Assembly: GCA_020060625.1 (NCBI GenBank)
Contig: JAGUZU010000099.1
Coordinates: 1 to 64,000 of the forward strand
Reading direction: 5' to 3'
DNA length: 64,000 nucleotides
DNA from: Anaerolineales bacterium
GTDB taxonomy: Bacteria; Chloroflexota; Anaerolineae; Anaerolineales; Villigracilaceae
The notes beneath the pieces are model-generated. The model ran no database searches and was not told where the DNA came from. It saw nothing but the letters and a program-made list of their open reading frames with translations. Shown here piece by piece: positions 32,268 to 42,964 of the stretch; position 1 is the stretch's first letter, and each line of letters begins with the position of its first letter. The position numbers were made by a program, and so were the translations under genes.

Positions 32268-35200
32268 ATGGCAACAATTTCAGCCCCGTCCACACCTGAA
32301 GCAGAACAAAAAAGATTTAAGGGCAGTCTCGCAGGGACACTGGTAAGAACGCTCCTGATCTTTACTTTTATTCCGCTCGCCTTGATGGCGGGAGGGGCAT
32401 ATTTCCGCGCACGAGGATTACTTCGGGAACAGGCAGTCAACCAATCCGGGAATCTGCTCGTCAATCACACCAGGGCAATCGATGAAGAAATAAAAAGAAG
32501 GGAGGATAACCTGGAGGCGCAGGTCACGAGCGATGACTTTGCGGCATTGATCGAAACCGCCCTGCACGCCAATCCGCAAAGCGACCAGTTCCGGGAAATC
32601 CGCAGCGAATTCATCAGCCGCCTTCAGGGAGGTAATACGCCCGCGTTCGATCAATACGTTTTATTCGATTCCAAGGGCGCCATCAAAATTGCCAGCAATC
32701 CCGAATGGCAGAACGTATCCATAGGCGCTTCCGCGCTGAACTCGCTCGAATCGCGCTCCATTATGCTTTACGGGCTTCCCCCTCTTTATGAAAACGACTT
32801 AATTCTCGTCACGACCATTCAATATAAAACCGCAAGAGGCTCCACCCTGGGCACGGTTGCGGGCATCACCGAAAAGGAAAACCTGCAGCACCTGATTGAA
32901 CCGCTCAACGGATTGGCTCCCTTTGCCAATACCTACTTCATTCTTTCCGACAACCGCTTTATCAACAGCAATGAAGCCGGCGGCGGATTCGAATTGGTGG
33001 AACCTGCGGCGTCGCAGGATGAACTGACCGCGACCCTCAACACCTTGATGAGCGAACAAAACCAGACGCCTCATGCGTTGGACATCACTGCGCCAAATGG
33101 CGACCCTGTGATCGCGCAAATACAATGGTTTCCAAGAGTGCAGGGCGGGGTTGTTCTCGAAATCAATGCAAGCGAGATTTACAAAGGAACAACGAGTCTT
33201 GCGCCTTTTACGTTGGCGCTTGCCCTGGTTACGCTGGCTTTCATTGGGCTGGTCCTGTTCTTTGGCGTCAAGCGCGTCATTCAGCCCTTGCAGTCGCTAT
33301 CGGCAATAACTCGAAAATTCGCGGCGGGAGACTGGAGCCAGAGGGCGCAGGTCACAAGAAACGACGAGGTCGGACTGCTGGCAACCTCGTTCAATCACAT
33401 GGCAGATCAGCTTGGGGAAATTTACCAGTCCCTCGAACAGAAAGTTGACGAACGCACACGGCAGATCCAAACCGCCGCCGAAGTGGCGCAAAATATAACG
33501 ACCATTCCCAACCTCGATGACATGCTGAACAAAACCGTTGAGCTTCTCGTTCAGCGGTTTGACTTTTACCAGGCAAGCATTTTCATGGTGGATCGAAGCG
33601 GCAGGTATGCGGATTTCAAGGCTGGGTTTGGCTCGGCAACAAAGGGATTGACCGAAAAAAAATACAGGCTGGAAGTCGGTTCCACCTCGATCATCGGGTG
33701 GGTTGCGGCAAACAACCAGGCGCGCGTCGCGTCTGACGTTTTGGACGATCCACTCCATCTCAAAAACGAACTGCTTCCCGAAACGCGGTCGGAAGCGACC
33801 GTTCCGATCTCCAATGGAAGTTTTGTTTTGGGCGTCCTCGATATCCAAAGCGCCCAGCCGGGAGCATTCAGCGCCGATACCCTTGTGATGCTGCGAACAT
33901 TGGCGAGTCAGGTTGCAGCGGCAATTCAAACCGCAAACTTGATAGAGTCGAGCCAGGTTGACCTTCAGGAACTTGAAAGGCTTTACCGATCCAGCCGCCT
34001 GATCGCAAAAGCGAGCAGCGGGGGCGAGCTATTTGCAACAGTCGGTCGGATTCTAAAAAGCGCGCCCTATCCGGTCGCGGTGTTTCAAGTTGAAGGCGAT
34101 GTATTGAAAGTGGTCGCTTCTGCGGATTCAACACGAGGTTTTGCTTCAATTGCAGAATTGCAAAGCCGCATCCAAATGAACAACGAATTACGAGAGCGCC
34201 TGCTGAACGGTCCCGTCCTTACCGCGCTCGATGATAACCATATACCCAAGCCGTTAAAAACGATCCTGAATGACCTCGAATTAAGCAGCGCGGTTCTGCT
34301 TCCAGTCTACAAAGCCCAGGTACTGTCGGCTGTCTTTCTCATCGGATCGAGAAATCAAAAACTCGCCGGCGCCTCCGTTCAACCTTACGCAAATCTGGCT
34401 GACCTGATGTCAATCGCGCTTGAAAGAACAGAGGCGGTCGAACAAACGGAAAAACATCTGCGCGAAGTCGAAGCCCTGGCATCCATCAACGAAATAACGT
34501 CATCAACCTCGGATGTCCAAAGCTTCTTCCAGGCTTTGCTTGTCAAAATACAACAGATCATCGGCGATTACAACCTGACCGTCGCGCTTTACGATGAAAA
34601 GAGCGACACAATCAGCATTCCATTTAGTTATGAAAACGGCGAGGTCGTATCCATCGAGTCATTTCCGCTGGGCGAAGGACTGACATCCATCCTTTTGCGC
34701 ACCCGCCAGCCCCTGATGTTGGTAGAGGATACAGAGCGCAGGTCTGCCGAACTGGGCGCTAAAATAGCGGGACAACCCGCAAAATCCTGGATGGGCGCTC
34801 CAATGCTTGTCCAGAATAATCCAATTGGCGCGCTCTTATTGCAGGACCTCGAAAACGAGCATGCGTTCGACGAAGATGATTTGAAATTTTTCACAACGCT
34901 TGCAGGGCAGGTCGCCGGCGTGATCCACAACGTCCATCTGTTGGATGAAAGTAAACGCAAGGCGCTTCAACTCGAAACGGCGGCCGAGATCGCGCGCGAC
35001 ATCAGCGGATCACTCAACCTTGACGAATTACTCGTCAAGGCGGTTAATTTAATTCGCGAACGCTTCGACTTTTACCATGCCGCGGTCTTCCTGCGCGACT
35101 TGCCCGGGGAATTTGCGACAATCCGGGAAGCCACCGGCGAGGCGGGCGCGCAAATGAAAAGAGCAGGGTATAAAATCGGCATCGGATCCAAGTCCATCGT

Positions 35201-36128
35201 CGGCTTTGTAACCGGACATGGGGAGCCGCTTATTGTCAATGACACCAGCAGAGACGCGACCTATTACGCCAATCCCCTGCTCCCGGATACTCGCGCAGAA
35301 GCCGCAATACCGCTGAGGGTTGGAGACCGAATTCTGGGCGCATTGGATGTTCAAAGCGTCAAACCATACGCGTTTTCAGAAGATAACCTTCGCAGTCTTC
35401 AAATCCTTGCAGACCAGCTGGCTATTGCGGTTGCCAATACGGAACTGTTCGCAGAAACACAGGAACACCTGTCGCAGCATCGTCTTTTGCACCACATCAC
35501 ATCGACTGCCGCATCCGGCACCACCCTTGAGGAGGCGCTGGAAAGCGCAGTCAGCGGGCTGCAGGTCACTCTCGGAGGTGACCGCGTAGCCATCCTGCTT
35601 GCCGACCGCGAAAAAAAGGCGCTCAACATAACGGCGTCGGTGGGCTATGCTGAAGACGTCACAGCCGTGCAAATCGAGATTGGCAAAGGTGTAACCGGCT
35701 GGGTCGCCGCACACCGACGCCCATTGCGCGTGCTTGATGTAAGCAAAGACCCGCGCTACATTCAGGTGAGTTCGAACACGCGCTCGGAACTTGCCGTCCC
35801 CCTGATCTACAGGAATGAACTGCTCGGCGTTTTGAATGTGGAAAGCGAGCAGGTTGACGCATATTCCGAAAACGACGAGGAAATGCTTGGAACCCTTGGG
35901 GGCAGCCTCGCCGCCATCATAGCCAACGCCCGGCTCCTGGAGCAGATCCGCGCGCAATCGGAACGCGAGAGATTGATTTACGATGCGGCGGGAAAAATCC
36001 GCAGATCGACGGATATACAATCCATCCTCATGACCACGGCAAGTGAAATAGCCAGAATTACCGGGTCCCGTTTCACCAGAATCCAGATAAAGCCAAAAAG
36101 CGGTCCCGAATTGGAAGATGCCAAATAA
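32268..36128 (+). CDS. Membrane receptor with HAMP and five tandem GAF domains
   Basis: This 1286-aa protein is the largest receptor of the cluster. A transmembrane helix at about 23-46, an extracytoplasmic region of about 260 residues (Cache-like, not assigned precisely) and a second helix (about 310-335) lead to HAMP (336-390). Five GAF domains follow, at about 410-560, 572-724, 736-890, 907-1062 and 1074-1226. The protein ends in a short tail ('STDIQSILMTTASEIARITG...FTRIQI') that looks like only the first helix and strand of a further GAF domain. There is no kinase, cyclase or chemotaxis output, so it must signal through a partner. The gene follows the receiver pair by 8 bp and overlaps the next receptor by 1 bp. 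Confidence 0.85.
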   Translation: MATISAPSTPEAEQKRFKGSLAGTLVRTLLIFTFIPLALMAGGAYFRARGLLREQAVNQSGNLLVNHTRAIDEEIKRREDNLEAQVTSDDFAALIETALHANPQSDQFREIRSEFISRLQGGNTPAFDQYVLFDSKGAIKIASNPEWQNVSIGASALNSLESRSIMLYGLPPLYENDLILVTTIQYKTARGSTLGTVAGITEKENLQHLIEPLNGLAPFANTYFILSDNRFINSNEAGGGFELVEPAASQDELTATLNTLMSEQNQTPHALDITAPNGDPVIAQIQWFPRVQGGVVLEINASEIYKGTTSLAPFTLALALVTLAFIGLVLFFGVKRVIQPLQSLSAITRKFAAGDWSQRAQVTRNDEVGLLATSFNHMADQLGEIYQSLEQKVDERTRQIQTAAEVAQNITTIPNLDDMLNKTVELLVQRFDFYQASIFMVDRSGRYADFKAGFGSATKGLTEKKYRLEVGSTSIIGWVAANNQARVASDVLDDPLHLKNELLPETRSEATVPISNGSFVLGVLDIQSAQPGAFSADTLVMLRTLASQVAAAIQTANLIESSQVDLQELERLYRSSRLIAKASSGGELFATVGRILKSAPYPVAVFQVEGDVLKVVASADSTRGFASIAELQSRIQMNNELRERLLNGPVLTALDDNHIPKPLKTILNDLELSSAVLLPVYKAQVLSAVFLIGSRNQKLAGASVQPYANLADLMSIALERTEAVEQTEKHLREVEALASINEITSSTSDVQSFFQALLVKIQQIIGDYNLTVALYDEKSDTISIPFSYENGEVVSIESFPLGEGLTSILLRTRQPLMLVEDTERRSAELGAKIAGQPAKSWMGAPMLVQNNPIGALLLQDLENEHAFDEDDLKFFTTLAGQVAGVIHNVHLLDESKRKALQLETAAEIARDISGSLNLDELLVKAVNLIRERFDFYHAAVFLRDLPGEFATIREATGEAGAQMKRAGYKIGIGSKSIVGFVTGHGEPLIVNDTSRDATYYANPLLPDTRAEAAIPLRVGDRILGALDVQSVKPYAFSEDNLRSLQILADQLAIAVANTELFAETQEHLSQHRLLHHITSTAASGTTLEEALESAVSGLQVTLGGDRVAILLADREKKALNITASVGYAEDVTAVQIEIGKGVTGWVAAHRRPLRVLDVSKDPRYIQVSSNTRSELAVPLIYRNELLGVLNVESEQVDAYSENDEEMLGTLGGSLAAIIANARLLEQIRAQSERERLIYDAAGKIRRSTDIQSILMTTASEIARITGSRFTRIQIKPKSGPELEDAK

Positions 36129-37717
36129 TGGAAAGACCAACTCCACACAGCCTGTTTGCAAATCCGGAAGATACCACCCGCCAGTTATACAAAAACTGGC
36201 GTGAAGGGTTTGCGCTGCCCTTGCTGATCGGCGTGCTGATATTTGGCGCAATTGCTTTAATTCCCGCCGTTGCTGCCTCTCAAAGCATACTGATCAAATC
36301 CGTTTTCATAACCAGTTACCTGCTGACGGTGGTCGTTACGCTTATACGCTTTCCTTATGTAACGCGCATGAGCGTCTTTCTATTAGGCATTTATGTCCTG
36401 GGCATAAGCGAGTTGCTTACACACGGGATTCTGGGCGACAGCCTGTTCTTCTTTCTGGGGCTGATAATCTTTTCCACGATACTTCTATCGCCTCGAACGG
36501 GTATCAGCGCGATGATTTTGGATGTTGCCACATTTATATTCTTCGGCTGGCTCATGCAGAGCGGACAGATCGCGCCCCTCAATCCCCAGGCTTCCCCCGC
36601 AAAGGTCGAAGATTGGGTCAGCGCCAGCGCGGTCATGGCAATGTTCGGGGTCGTCATCATCCTCGGATTCCAAAGGCTGGAAAAAGAATTCCTTGGCGCG
36701 CAAAAACAAATCGACGCCACCCTGAACGCCCTGAGACAGGAGCGCAGCAACCTTGAGATCAAGGTACAGGAGCGCACCGACCAGCTTCGGAAAATAAATG
36801 AAATCGAGCGTGTCGTTACTTCCATTTTGGATCCAGACGAGTTGCTGCCACTGACAGTACTGCATATAGAAAGTAAATTTAAATGCTACTACACCGCGCT
36901 TCACCTGCTGGATGCAACCGGACAATGGGCGGAACTTAAAGAAGCCAGCGGCGAGGCAGGAAAAGTTTTGAAGGAAAACAAACATCGGGTGGACATCGAC
37001 GGAAAAAGCTTGATCGCAGAGGCAATTCGCACGAAGTCCGCGCAAATCGCTCCGGAAAAATCGAGCGATAAAATCACGCTCGATAATCCCCTGCTTCCAT
37101 ACACACGTTCAAAAATCGCGCTTCCATTGATCATCGGCGATAACGTCATCGGCGCCCTGGAAATGCACTCAACCAATGAAAATGAATTTTCGCACCTGAA
37201 CGCAGACGCTTATCAAACCATGGCGAACGGGATTGCAATTGCCATCGAGAATTCACGCCTTTTCCGGGAGGCGCAGCAAAGCCTTTTGGAAATGCGGGCA
37301 ACACAAAGGCAGTACCTGCTCGGTGCGTGGCAGTCCCTGACATCCGAAAAAAACCTGGAGTATGCCATTGGCGATAGCGACCCCGCAAATACCGGTGAAA
37401 TCCAGATACCGCTTGCCTTGAGAGGTCAAACGATCGGTCAGATAAACATGGAAAGTTCGGGCGAATGGACAAGCGAACAAAAAAGTTTGATAGAAGCGAT
37501 TGCGGCGCAGGCGACCCTCGCGCTGGAAAATGCGCGCCTCGTGGAGGAAAGTCAATCGGCGGCAGCGCAGGAGAGACTGGCGAACGAAATTATCGCCAAA
37601 GTTTGGGCATCCGCTAATATGGACAGCATCCTTCAGACAGCCGCCCGCGAACTGGGTCGAAGCCTTGAAGCCACAGAGGTGGAGATCGAGCTTTCAATGG
37701 AGAACAAAGATGACTGA
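36128..37717 (+). CDS. Multi-TM GAF receptor
   Basis: In this 529-aa protein, about six transmembrane helices at residues 26-180 form an integral-membrane sensor of MASE-like type. A coiled coil ('LRQERSNLEIKVQERTDQLRK') leads to a GAF domain (224-379). A shortened second GAF-like block follows (about 395-474, with 'IPLALRGQTIGQINM' and 'LIEAIAAQATLALENARLVEES'), then the orphan GAF tail 'NMDSILQTAARELGRSLEATEVEIEL'. There is no output domain. The GAF here lacks the NSEGG and FDNPDLP signature in full ('LDNPLLPYTRSK'), making it a divergent member. Its start overlaps the preceding stop (ATAATG) and its end overlaps the next gene by 8 bp, implying translational coupling. Confidence 0.82.
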   Translation: MERPTPHSLFANPEDTTRQLYKNWREGFALPLLIGVLIFGAIALIPAVAASQSILIKSVFITSYLLTVVVTLIRFPYVTRMSVFLLGIYVLGISELLTHGILGDSLFFFLGLIIFSTILLSPRTGISAMILDVATFIFFGWLMQSGQIAPLNPQASPAKVEDWVSASAVMAMFGVVIILGFQRLEKEFLGAQKQIDATLNALRQERSNLEIKVQERTDQLRKINEIERVVTSILDPDELLPLTVLHIESKFKCYYTALHLLDATGQWAELKEASGEAGKVLKENKHRVDIDGKSLIAEAIRTKSAQIAPEKSSDKITLDNPLLPYTRSKIALPLIIGDNVIGALEMHSTNENEFSHLNADAYQTMANGIAIAIENSRLFREAQQSLLEMRATQRQYLLGAWQSLTSEKNLEYAIGDSDPANTGEIQIPLALRGQTIGQINMESSGEWTSEQKSLIEAIAAQATLALENARLVEESQSAAAQERLANEIIAKVWASANMDSILQTAARELGRSLEATEVEIELSMENKDD

Positions 37718-39386
37718 CAGGGATTTTTCCCCCATTGACCGCCGCGAAGAAAATGAAGCGCTGTCCTCTCTTGACCTGATGGACTGGCGCGAACGCTTCC
37801 TTGTCTCCATCCTTCGGGGCGCATGTCTGCTTGGCATCATACTCGTGGCAGCCGCTTTCCCCTCCGCTCCGGTGGGAGACCGTTTTCTATTTGTCGGCTT
37901 ATACCTTGCCCTGCTGGGCGTTACCCTGGCTCCCCTGCCCTACAGCATCCGCGCCTACGCGTTCTTATTAATGATCTTTATCGTGGGCGCAAACACGATC
38001 CTTTCCTGGGGTCCCTGGTCGGACGGGAACATCTTTTTACTGGCAGTCGTAATCCTGTCGTCCCTGTTATTCGACCGCCGGGTGGACGTTTACGCGCTGG
38101 GCGCAGGCGTATTGTTTGCCGCGGTCATCGCAGTCATGCAGCAGTTGGGCTTGCACCAGTTCACGGGAGCAAACGTCCCCGAAACCAACCCCGTAAATTG
38201 GGCATCTTACATTATTGACCTATTGATCGTTGGAAGCGTCGCCGTTCTTGCCGTCGCCGAATTCAAGAACATGGCTTTCAAAGCGACTGTCGGCGTTCAA
38301 AACGCGCTCAATTCGCTCCTCGGCGAAAAAACGCAGATCGAAAAAAACCTGCAGCGCAGCGCCGAAGAACTGGAAAACCAATTATCGAAACTCCACGCCT
38401 CGGCGATCACTGTCAAGGAAATCGCCAGGATACAGGATGTCACGGAATTATTTTCGATGACGACGCGGCTTATATCTGAAAAGTTCGGATATTACAATGT
38501 CGGGCTGTTCATTCTCGACGAACAAAAGAAAACCGCCTTTCTTCAATCTTCCTCCTCCGAAGCCGGAAAAAGACTTGTCGGACAGTCGTTTCGCGTGGAG
38601 ACGGACAGGAGAAGCCCAATTCACCTGGCTGTGGAACAAAACCGCCCCGCGCTTACCTCCGACGATCAATTAAATTTCATACGCGACGAAAACTTCCCCT
38701 TCACACGATCCCGCATGGTCATCCCCCTCTCCATTCGCGGAAACGTCATCGGGCTGCTGGATGCGCATTCGGACCAGCCCCAGGCGTTCAACGTAAGAGA
38801 TGCGGACATCCTGCAAATCCTGGCAAATCTCACAGCCGTCGCATTTGACAACATCCGCCTCACCAATGAGACGAAAAGCCTGCTCAGCCAATTGGAAACG
38901 AATACTTCCATCCAAACTCAAAGAACCTGGTCCAAACTGACCAGCCGCAACAAGCCAGCCTACCAATATACCCCCGCAGGCGTGCGTCCGGTCTTCTCCC
39001 CTGAAAAGAGCAAGGACAACGACGGACTACAAATACCCCTCCTTCTTCATGGACAGTCCATTGGGACCATTAAATTGAAGAGAAAGGGCGCGCTGACCGA
39101 ATGGACTGAACGCGAACAAACGCTGATCGAAAAGATCGCCGACCAGATCGCTCTTGCGCTGGAAAACAGCCGGCTCGTGGACGAAGCCCAAAAGAGCGCC
39201 ATGCGAGATCAAATGATCGCCAACTTCTCTACCCATGTCCGTGAAACCCTGGACATCGATTCGGTCATCCGAACAGCCGCCGCGGAAATCAGAAGGGTCT
39301 TCGACCTAAAAGAAGCGGAGATCAGCATTGGCGTTTCCCAAACGGCAGCCGCGCAAAAAGACACGGCATCGCCTCATGCCGAGTGA
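37710..39386 (+). CDS. Multi-TM GAF receptor
   Basis: This is a 558-aa protein from ATG 37710. The open frame extends upstream into the previous gene, but this ATG gives an 8-bp overlap and a matching N-terminus. About six membrane helices lie at residues 30-190. A coiled coil, a GAF domain (about 234-387, 'FGYYNVGLFILDEQKK'), the shortened GAF-like block (about 405-490, 'IPLLLHGQSIGTIKL', 'ADQIALALENSRLVDEAQ') and the tail 'DIDSVIRTAAAEIRRVFDLKEAEISI' follow. The linker includes the cluster's recurring 'W-S-K-L...Y-T-P' segment. No transmitter domain. It belongs to the same paralogous set as the genes at 36128, 41261, 45286 and 49993. Confidence 0.82.
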   Translation: MTDRDFSPIDRREENEALSSLDLMDWRERFLVSILRGACLLGIILVAAAFPSAPVGDRFLFVGLYLALLGVTLAPLPYSIRAYAFLLMIFIVGANTILSWGPWSDGNIFLLAVVILSSLLFDRRVDVYALGAGVLFAAVIAVMQQLGLHQFTGANVPETNPVNWASYIIDLLIVGSVAVLAVAEFKNMAFKATVGVQNALNSLLGEKTQIEKNLQRSAEELENQLSKLHASAITVKEIARIQDVTELFSMTTRLISEKFGYYNVGLFILDEQKKTAFLQSSSSEAGKRLVGQSFRVETDRRSPIHLAVEQNRPALTSDDQLNFIRDENFPFTRSRMVIPLSIRGNVIGLLDAHSDQPQAFNVRDADILQILANLTAVAFDNIRLTNETKSLLSQLETNTSIQTQRTWSKLTSRNKPAYQYTPAGVRPVFSPEKSKDNDGLQIPLLLHGQSIGTIKLKRKGALTEWTEREQTLIEKIADQIALALENSRLVDEAQKSAMRDQMIANFSTHVRETLDIDSVIRTAAAEIRRVFDLKEAEISIGVSQTAAAQKDTASPHAE

Positions 39387-39419
39387 CGGAATCCTGACAG
39401 GAATTAAAAAGAGACTGAC

Positions 39420-41261
39420 GTGAATCAATTGCGAACACCCGCCTTCTGGAAATTGCTCCTTTGGTTTTTTGCGCTTTCGCTGATACCGACCGGCGTTGTG
39501 GTTGTGTTTGTGCAGCGACAAATGCGCGATAACGTCATTACCGGCGAGTTGGATACGATACATTCCCACGCGCAAGCCTACGCGGCGCGCGCCGTCGCCG
39601 AACCCGGCAGCGAGCAGGAACTCGCAATTGAGATGATGAACATAACAGGCGGCGATGCTTTCTTCCTCCTCGGCGCGGATGGAATCTATATTACGCATTC
39701 CGAAACCCGAAAAATCGGACGCGCCGCTTCAGAAGACTTCAGCCCGGACACGTTGGAAACGATGCTGAGCGGGAAGACAGGCAAAATTTTCGACAAAAAC
39801 GGCGGACGCTTGATTGGCGTCTACCGCGCCTCTCCCGATTCGCCTTTGGCTGTTTCCACCGCCGGAATTAACCAAGTCACCGAAAACCTAAATAACTTCA
39901 TCCTCGACCTGCTTGCGCCGTTCATGGGCGCGATGCTCTTTGCAATATTCGTTGCGGCGCTTATTGTTTTTTCATTCGCCACGCCTTTGATACGGATAAC
40001 AAATTATGCCCGCGAGATCAGCAAGGGGAATCTAAACATTCAGGTCAACACAAGGGGATTGCGGGGCAACATGGGCGCTTTGGCGTCCAACCTCGTGAAT
40101 TTCATAAAGAACATGCAGAATTCCATCCTGAGTCTCGAACAGAAGGTTCAGGATAGGGATCGTGAACTCGAACGCCGAAATAAATTGCTTCAAGCCGTCT
40201 CGGAAGTAGGCAGGACTACCGCCTCCTATCGAAACATCTCCGAGCTGCTGCAAAGAACGGCATATCTCATCGAGGAGCATTTTGGCTATTACCATGTGGG
40301 CATCTTCCTGCTCGATGAACGCCGGGAATATGCGGTTCTGACCGCCACTAACAGCGAAGGCGGAATGCGTATGCTCGAAAAACGTCACAGGCTAAAAGTT
40401 GGCGGAACAAGCATCGTCGGATACGCGACTGAAAACGTCAGGGCGCGCATCGCCCTGGATGTCGGCGAAGATGCGATTCACTTCGACAATCCAGACCTGC
40501 CTGCAACCCGCTCGGAGATGGCGCTTCCCCTCGTCTCCAGCGGACAATTGCTGGGCGCGCTCGACGTGCAAAGCATCGAAACGCAGGCGTTCACGGAGGA
40601 TGACATTTCCACCCTGCAAATCCTGGCGGAACAAATTGCTGTCGCAATTCAGAATGCAGCCCTGTTCAATGAAACTCAAAAAGCCCTCGAATCTGCCCGA
40701 TTGGTGTATGGCGAAACAAGCCGTGAAGCATGGAGAAAAATGCTCGCCAGCCAATCCCGGGTCGGATATATTGCCACCACCCCGGGGACCGTCCAAAAGC
40801 AGACGGAATCTCTGGAATCAACGCTGGCAAAAGCGCAGGAGTTGGAAGGCGCCGTCATCGGCGGCAACGGCTTGACCCTTAGCGCGCCTCTGAAAATTCG
40901 CGGACAGTTGATCGGCGCCATTCGACTGAAGAAACCCGACATTGCCGAAACCTGGACCCAGGACGAGATCAATCTTGTCAATGCGCTGATGGATCAGTTG
41001 AGCGGCGCCCTCGAAAGCGCCCGCCTTTATCGGGAGTCGCAGCAACGCGCCGCGCGCGAATCGCTGGTATCGGATATTTCCGCCCGCATCAGCGCCGTGT
41101 CGAACACGGAGTCCATCATCCGTGAAGCGGTGCAGGAACTTGGGCAGGCGTTCTCGAACACGTCGGTTACGTTTCAACTGGCAGGTCAGCCGGATGGACG
41201 GAAGCAGGCTGAGGGTCCGCGAAGAGGCGAAACTACGCTCGAACAAGGCACGGATCTGTGA
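39420..41261 (+). CDS. Single-Cache-like HAMP-GAF receptor
   Basis: In this 613-aa protein, a helix at about 11-32, an extracytoplasmic domain of about 125 residues ('DAFFLLGADGIYITHSETRKIGR...GKIFDKNGGRLIGVYRA', Cache-like) and a second helix (165-188) lead to HAMP (188-240) and a coiled coil. A canonical cluster GAF domain follows (about 258-417, FGYYHVGIFLLDE, NSEGG, FDNPDLPATRSE). Then come the shortened GAF-like block (about 430-537) and the tail 'NTESIIREAVQELGQAFSNTSVTF', plus a hydrophilic end. Start is GTG at 39420. It recognises a small extracellular ligand by inference. No kinase output. Confidence 0.83.
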   Translation: MNQLRTPAFWKLLLWFFALSLIPTGVVVVFVQRQMRDNVITGELDTIHSHAQAYAARAVAEPGSEQELAIEMMNITGGDAFFLLGADGIYITHSETRKIGRAASEDFSPDTLETMLSGKTGKIFDKNGGRLIGVYRASPDSPLAVSTAGINQVTENLNNFILDLLAPFMGAMLFAIFVAALIVFSFATPLIRITNYAREISKGNLNIQVNTRGLRGNMGALASNLVNFIKNMQNSILSLEQKVQDRDRELERRNKLLQAVSEVGRTTASYRNISELLQRTAYLIEEHFGYYHVGIFLLDERREYAVLTATNSEGGMRMLEKRHRLKVGGTSIVGYATENVRARIALDVGEDAIHFDNPDLPATRSEMALPLVSSGQLLGALDVQSIETQAFTEDDISTLQILAEQIAVAIQNAALFNETQKALESARLVYGETSREAWRKMLASQSRVGYIATTPGTVQKQTESLESTLAKAQELEGAVIGGNGLTLSAPLKIRGQLIGAIRLKKPDIAETWTQDEINLVNALMDQLSGALESARLYRESQQRAARESLVSDISARISAVSNTESIIREAVQELGQAFSNTSVTFQLAGQPDGRKQAEGPRRGETTLEQGTDL

Positions 41262-42964
41262 TGAAAAATTCCAAACTTCGCGAGTTTTTGTTCAAGGAGC
41301 GTCCGGGCGAAGAATATGGGCAGCGCGCGGAAGCGGTCGTCGCCACGACGGCAGGGTTGGTAGTCTCGCTCCTGTTGACATTAATGTTCAGCCATCCTAT
41401 CGTTTTGACCGCCGCCGCCTTGACCAGTCTTTTTGCGGTATTTACGTTGATTCAGGCGTTGCGCGGATCGTATAAGTATTTGATCCTGTTTCCGGCAATG
41501 GCGGCAACCTCCCTTTGCGTGGCAGCCGTCCTTGAAGGGGACGGCTCCCACGATTTGATTTGGGCGGGAGTCTTTGGCTGGTCGCTGCTTGCCAATATCT
41601 ACAGCAGAAAAAACGGCGCGCCCGTACTTGTGCTAAGCGTTTACATGGCAGTCCTGTTTTTTGGAACAGGGCTGGCAGAAATCAACGACATCCTGCCGAA
41701 CCCCTACGGCACAGATTTGAAATACGCCGCTGCAAATTCCGTTTTCTTCCTTGCCATTCTCAGCGCAATGATTGCGGCGTTTCACAGTTATCGCACTCTG
41801 CTCAAAGTGACAGCCGAGAATCGAAACGAACAGATCGCCGCCAATCAGCGCCTTGCCGAGACCAACCGCGCGCTCGAAGAAAAAGTCCGGGCGCGCGCGC
41901 ATGAATTAAACATGGCAAATGCCCAGTTGGAGGTCAAGGCGGCAAGGCTGCAGGCTGTCTCCGAAATCTCACAAGGTATTGCCTCCAACATCAACAGGAA
42001 GCCGGATGAACTCCTCACCCATATCACCCAGCTTATCAGTGAGAAACTCGGTTACTATCATGCCGGTATCTTTCTGTTGGATGAAAATCGTGAATATGCC
42101 CTGCTTCGCGCCGCAAACAGCGAAGGCGGGCAGCACATGTTGGCGCGACGGCATCAGTTGAAGATTGGCGGAACGGGCATCGTGGGTTACGTTTCGCAAA
42201 GTGGTCGTCCGCGCATCGCATTGGATACCGGCGCAGACGCAGTCTTTTTTGACAATCCCGACCTGCCTGAAACCCGCTCCGAAATCTCGCTCCCGCTAAA
42301 ACATGGGCATACGGTCATCGGCGTGCTGGACGTGCAAAGCAAAGAGGCTTCCGCCTTCAACGAAGAGGACTTGCACATACTCAGCGCGTTGGCAAACCAG
42401 ATTGCCAGCGTCCTAAAGGACATGCTGGCATCTCCATTCGACGTAACCCCGGGGGCGCGCATTGCCCAATTCAGCCGCAGAACGGCATCGGCAAGCGGAT
42501 ATACCATCCGCCCTGATGGAAGCGTCGTATCGAACGTCCTCCCGGAAAAAAATCCCGCGCTGGAAAAAGCCCTCGCTTCAGGCGAGACCGTGGTCTTGAG
42601 TCCCGCATCTGGAGATGGGCTTCCCACCCTGACCGTTCCAGTGAAATTCCGCGACCACGCCATTGGTTTGATCCACATAGAAAGCGCCGACCCAACCAAA
42701 CCCTGGACCGAGGATGAGATCGCGCTTGCGCAAGCCATCGCCGACCGCGCCGCGCTTGCATTGGAAAACGCCCGCTTATTCGAAGAAGCCACGCGCCGCG
42801 CCGAACAGGAGGCGACCATCGCCCACGTCACAACACAGATCGGCGCATCCACCGACTTTGACCGTATTCTTCAAACAACCATACGCGAACTTGGACAGGC
42901 GTTGGGCGCCTCGCGCTCCTTTATTCAAATTGGAACTGCAAACGCCAAAGAGGATCAGGCATGA
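41261..42964 (+). CDS. Multi-TM GAF receptor
   Basis: This 567-aa protein has six or so membrane helices (about residues 25-165), then a long coiled coil with alternating charge (about 170-225). The GAF domain (228-386) has the full signature: LGYYHAGIFLLDE, NSEGG, 'GTGIVGYV', FDNPDLPETRSE and VLDVQS. A shortened GAF-like block lies at about 400-506 and the tail 'DFDRILQTTIRELGQALGASRSFIQI' follows. Its start codon ATG overlaps the preceding stop (GTGATGA; a GTG one codon earlier is possible) and its stop overlaps the next start as ATGA, so translation is coupled on both sides. Confidence 0.83.
   Translation: MKNSKLREFLFKERPGEEYGQRAEAVVATTAGLVVSLLLTLMFSHPIVLTAAALTSLFAVFTLIQALRGSYKYLILFPAMAATSLCVAAVLEGDGSHDLIWAGVFGWSLLANIYSRKNGAPVLVLSVYMAVLFFGTGLAEINDILPNPYGTDLKYAAANSVFFLAILSAMIAAFHSYRTLLKVTAENRNEQIAANQRLAETNRALEEKVRARAHELNMANAQLEVKAARLQAVSEISQGIASNINRKPDELLTHITQLISEKLGYYHAGIFLLDENREYALLRAANSEGGQHMLARRHQLKIGGTGIVGYVSQSGRPRIALDTGADAVFFDNPDLPETRSEISLPLKHGHTVIGVLDVQSKEASAFNEEDLHILSALANQIASVLKDMLASPFDVTPGARIAQFSRRTASASGYTIRPDGSVVSNVLPEKNPALEKALASGETVVLSPASGDGLPTLTVPVKFRDHAIGLIHIESADPTKPWTEDEIALAQAIADRAALALENARLFEEATRRAEQEATIAHVTTQIGASTDFDRILQTTIRELGQALGASRSFIQIGTANAKEDQA

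Noticed and set aside
37500-37709. Upstream extension of the receptor gene at 37710
   Set aside because: It lies wholly within the coding end of the preceding receptor in another frame; the ATG at 37710 gives an 8-bp overlap typical of this cluster.
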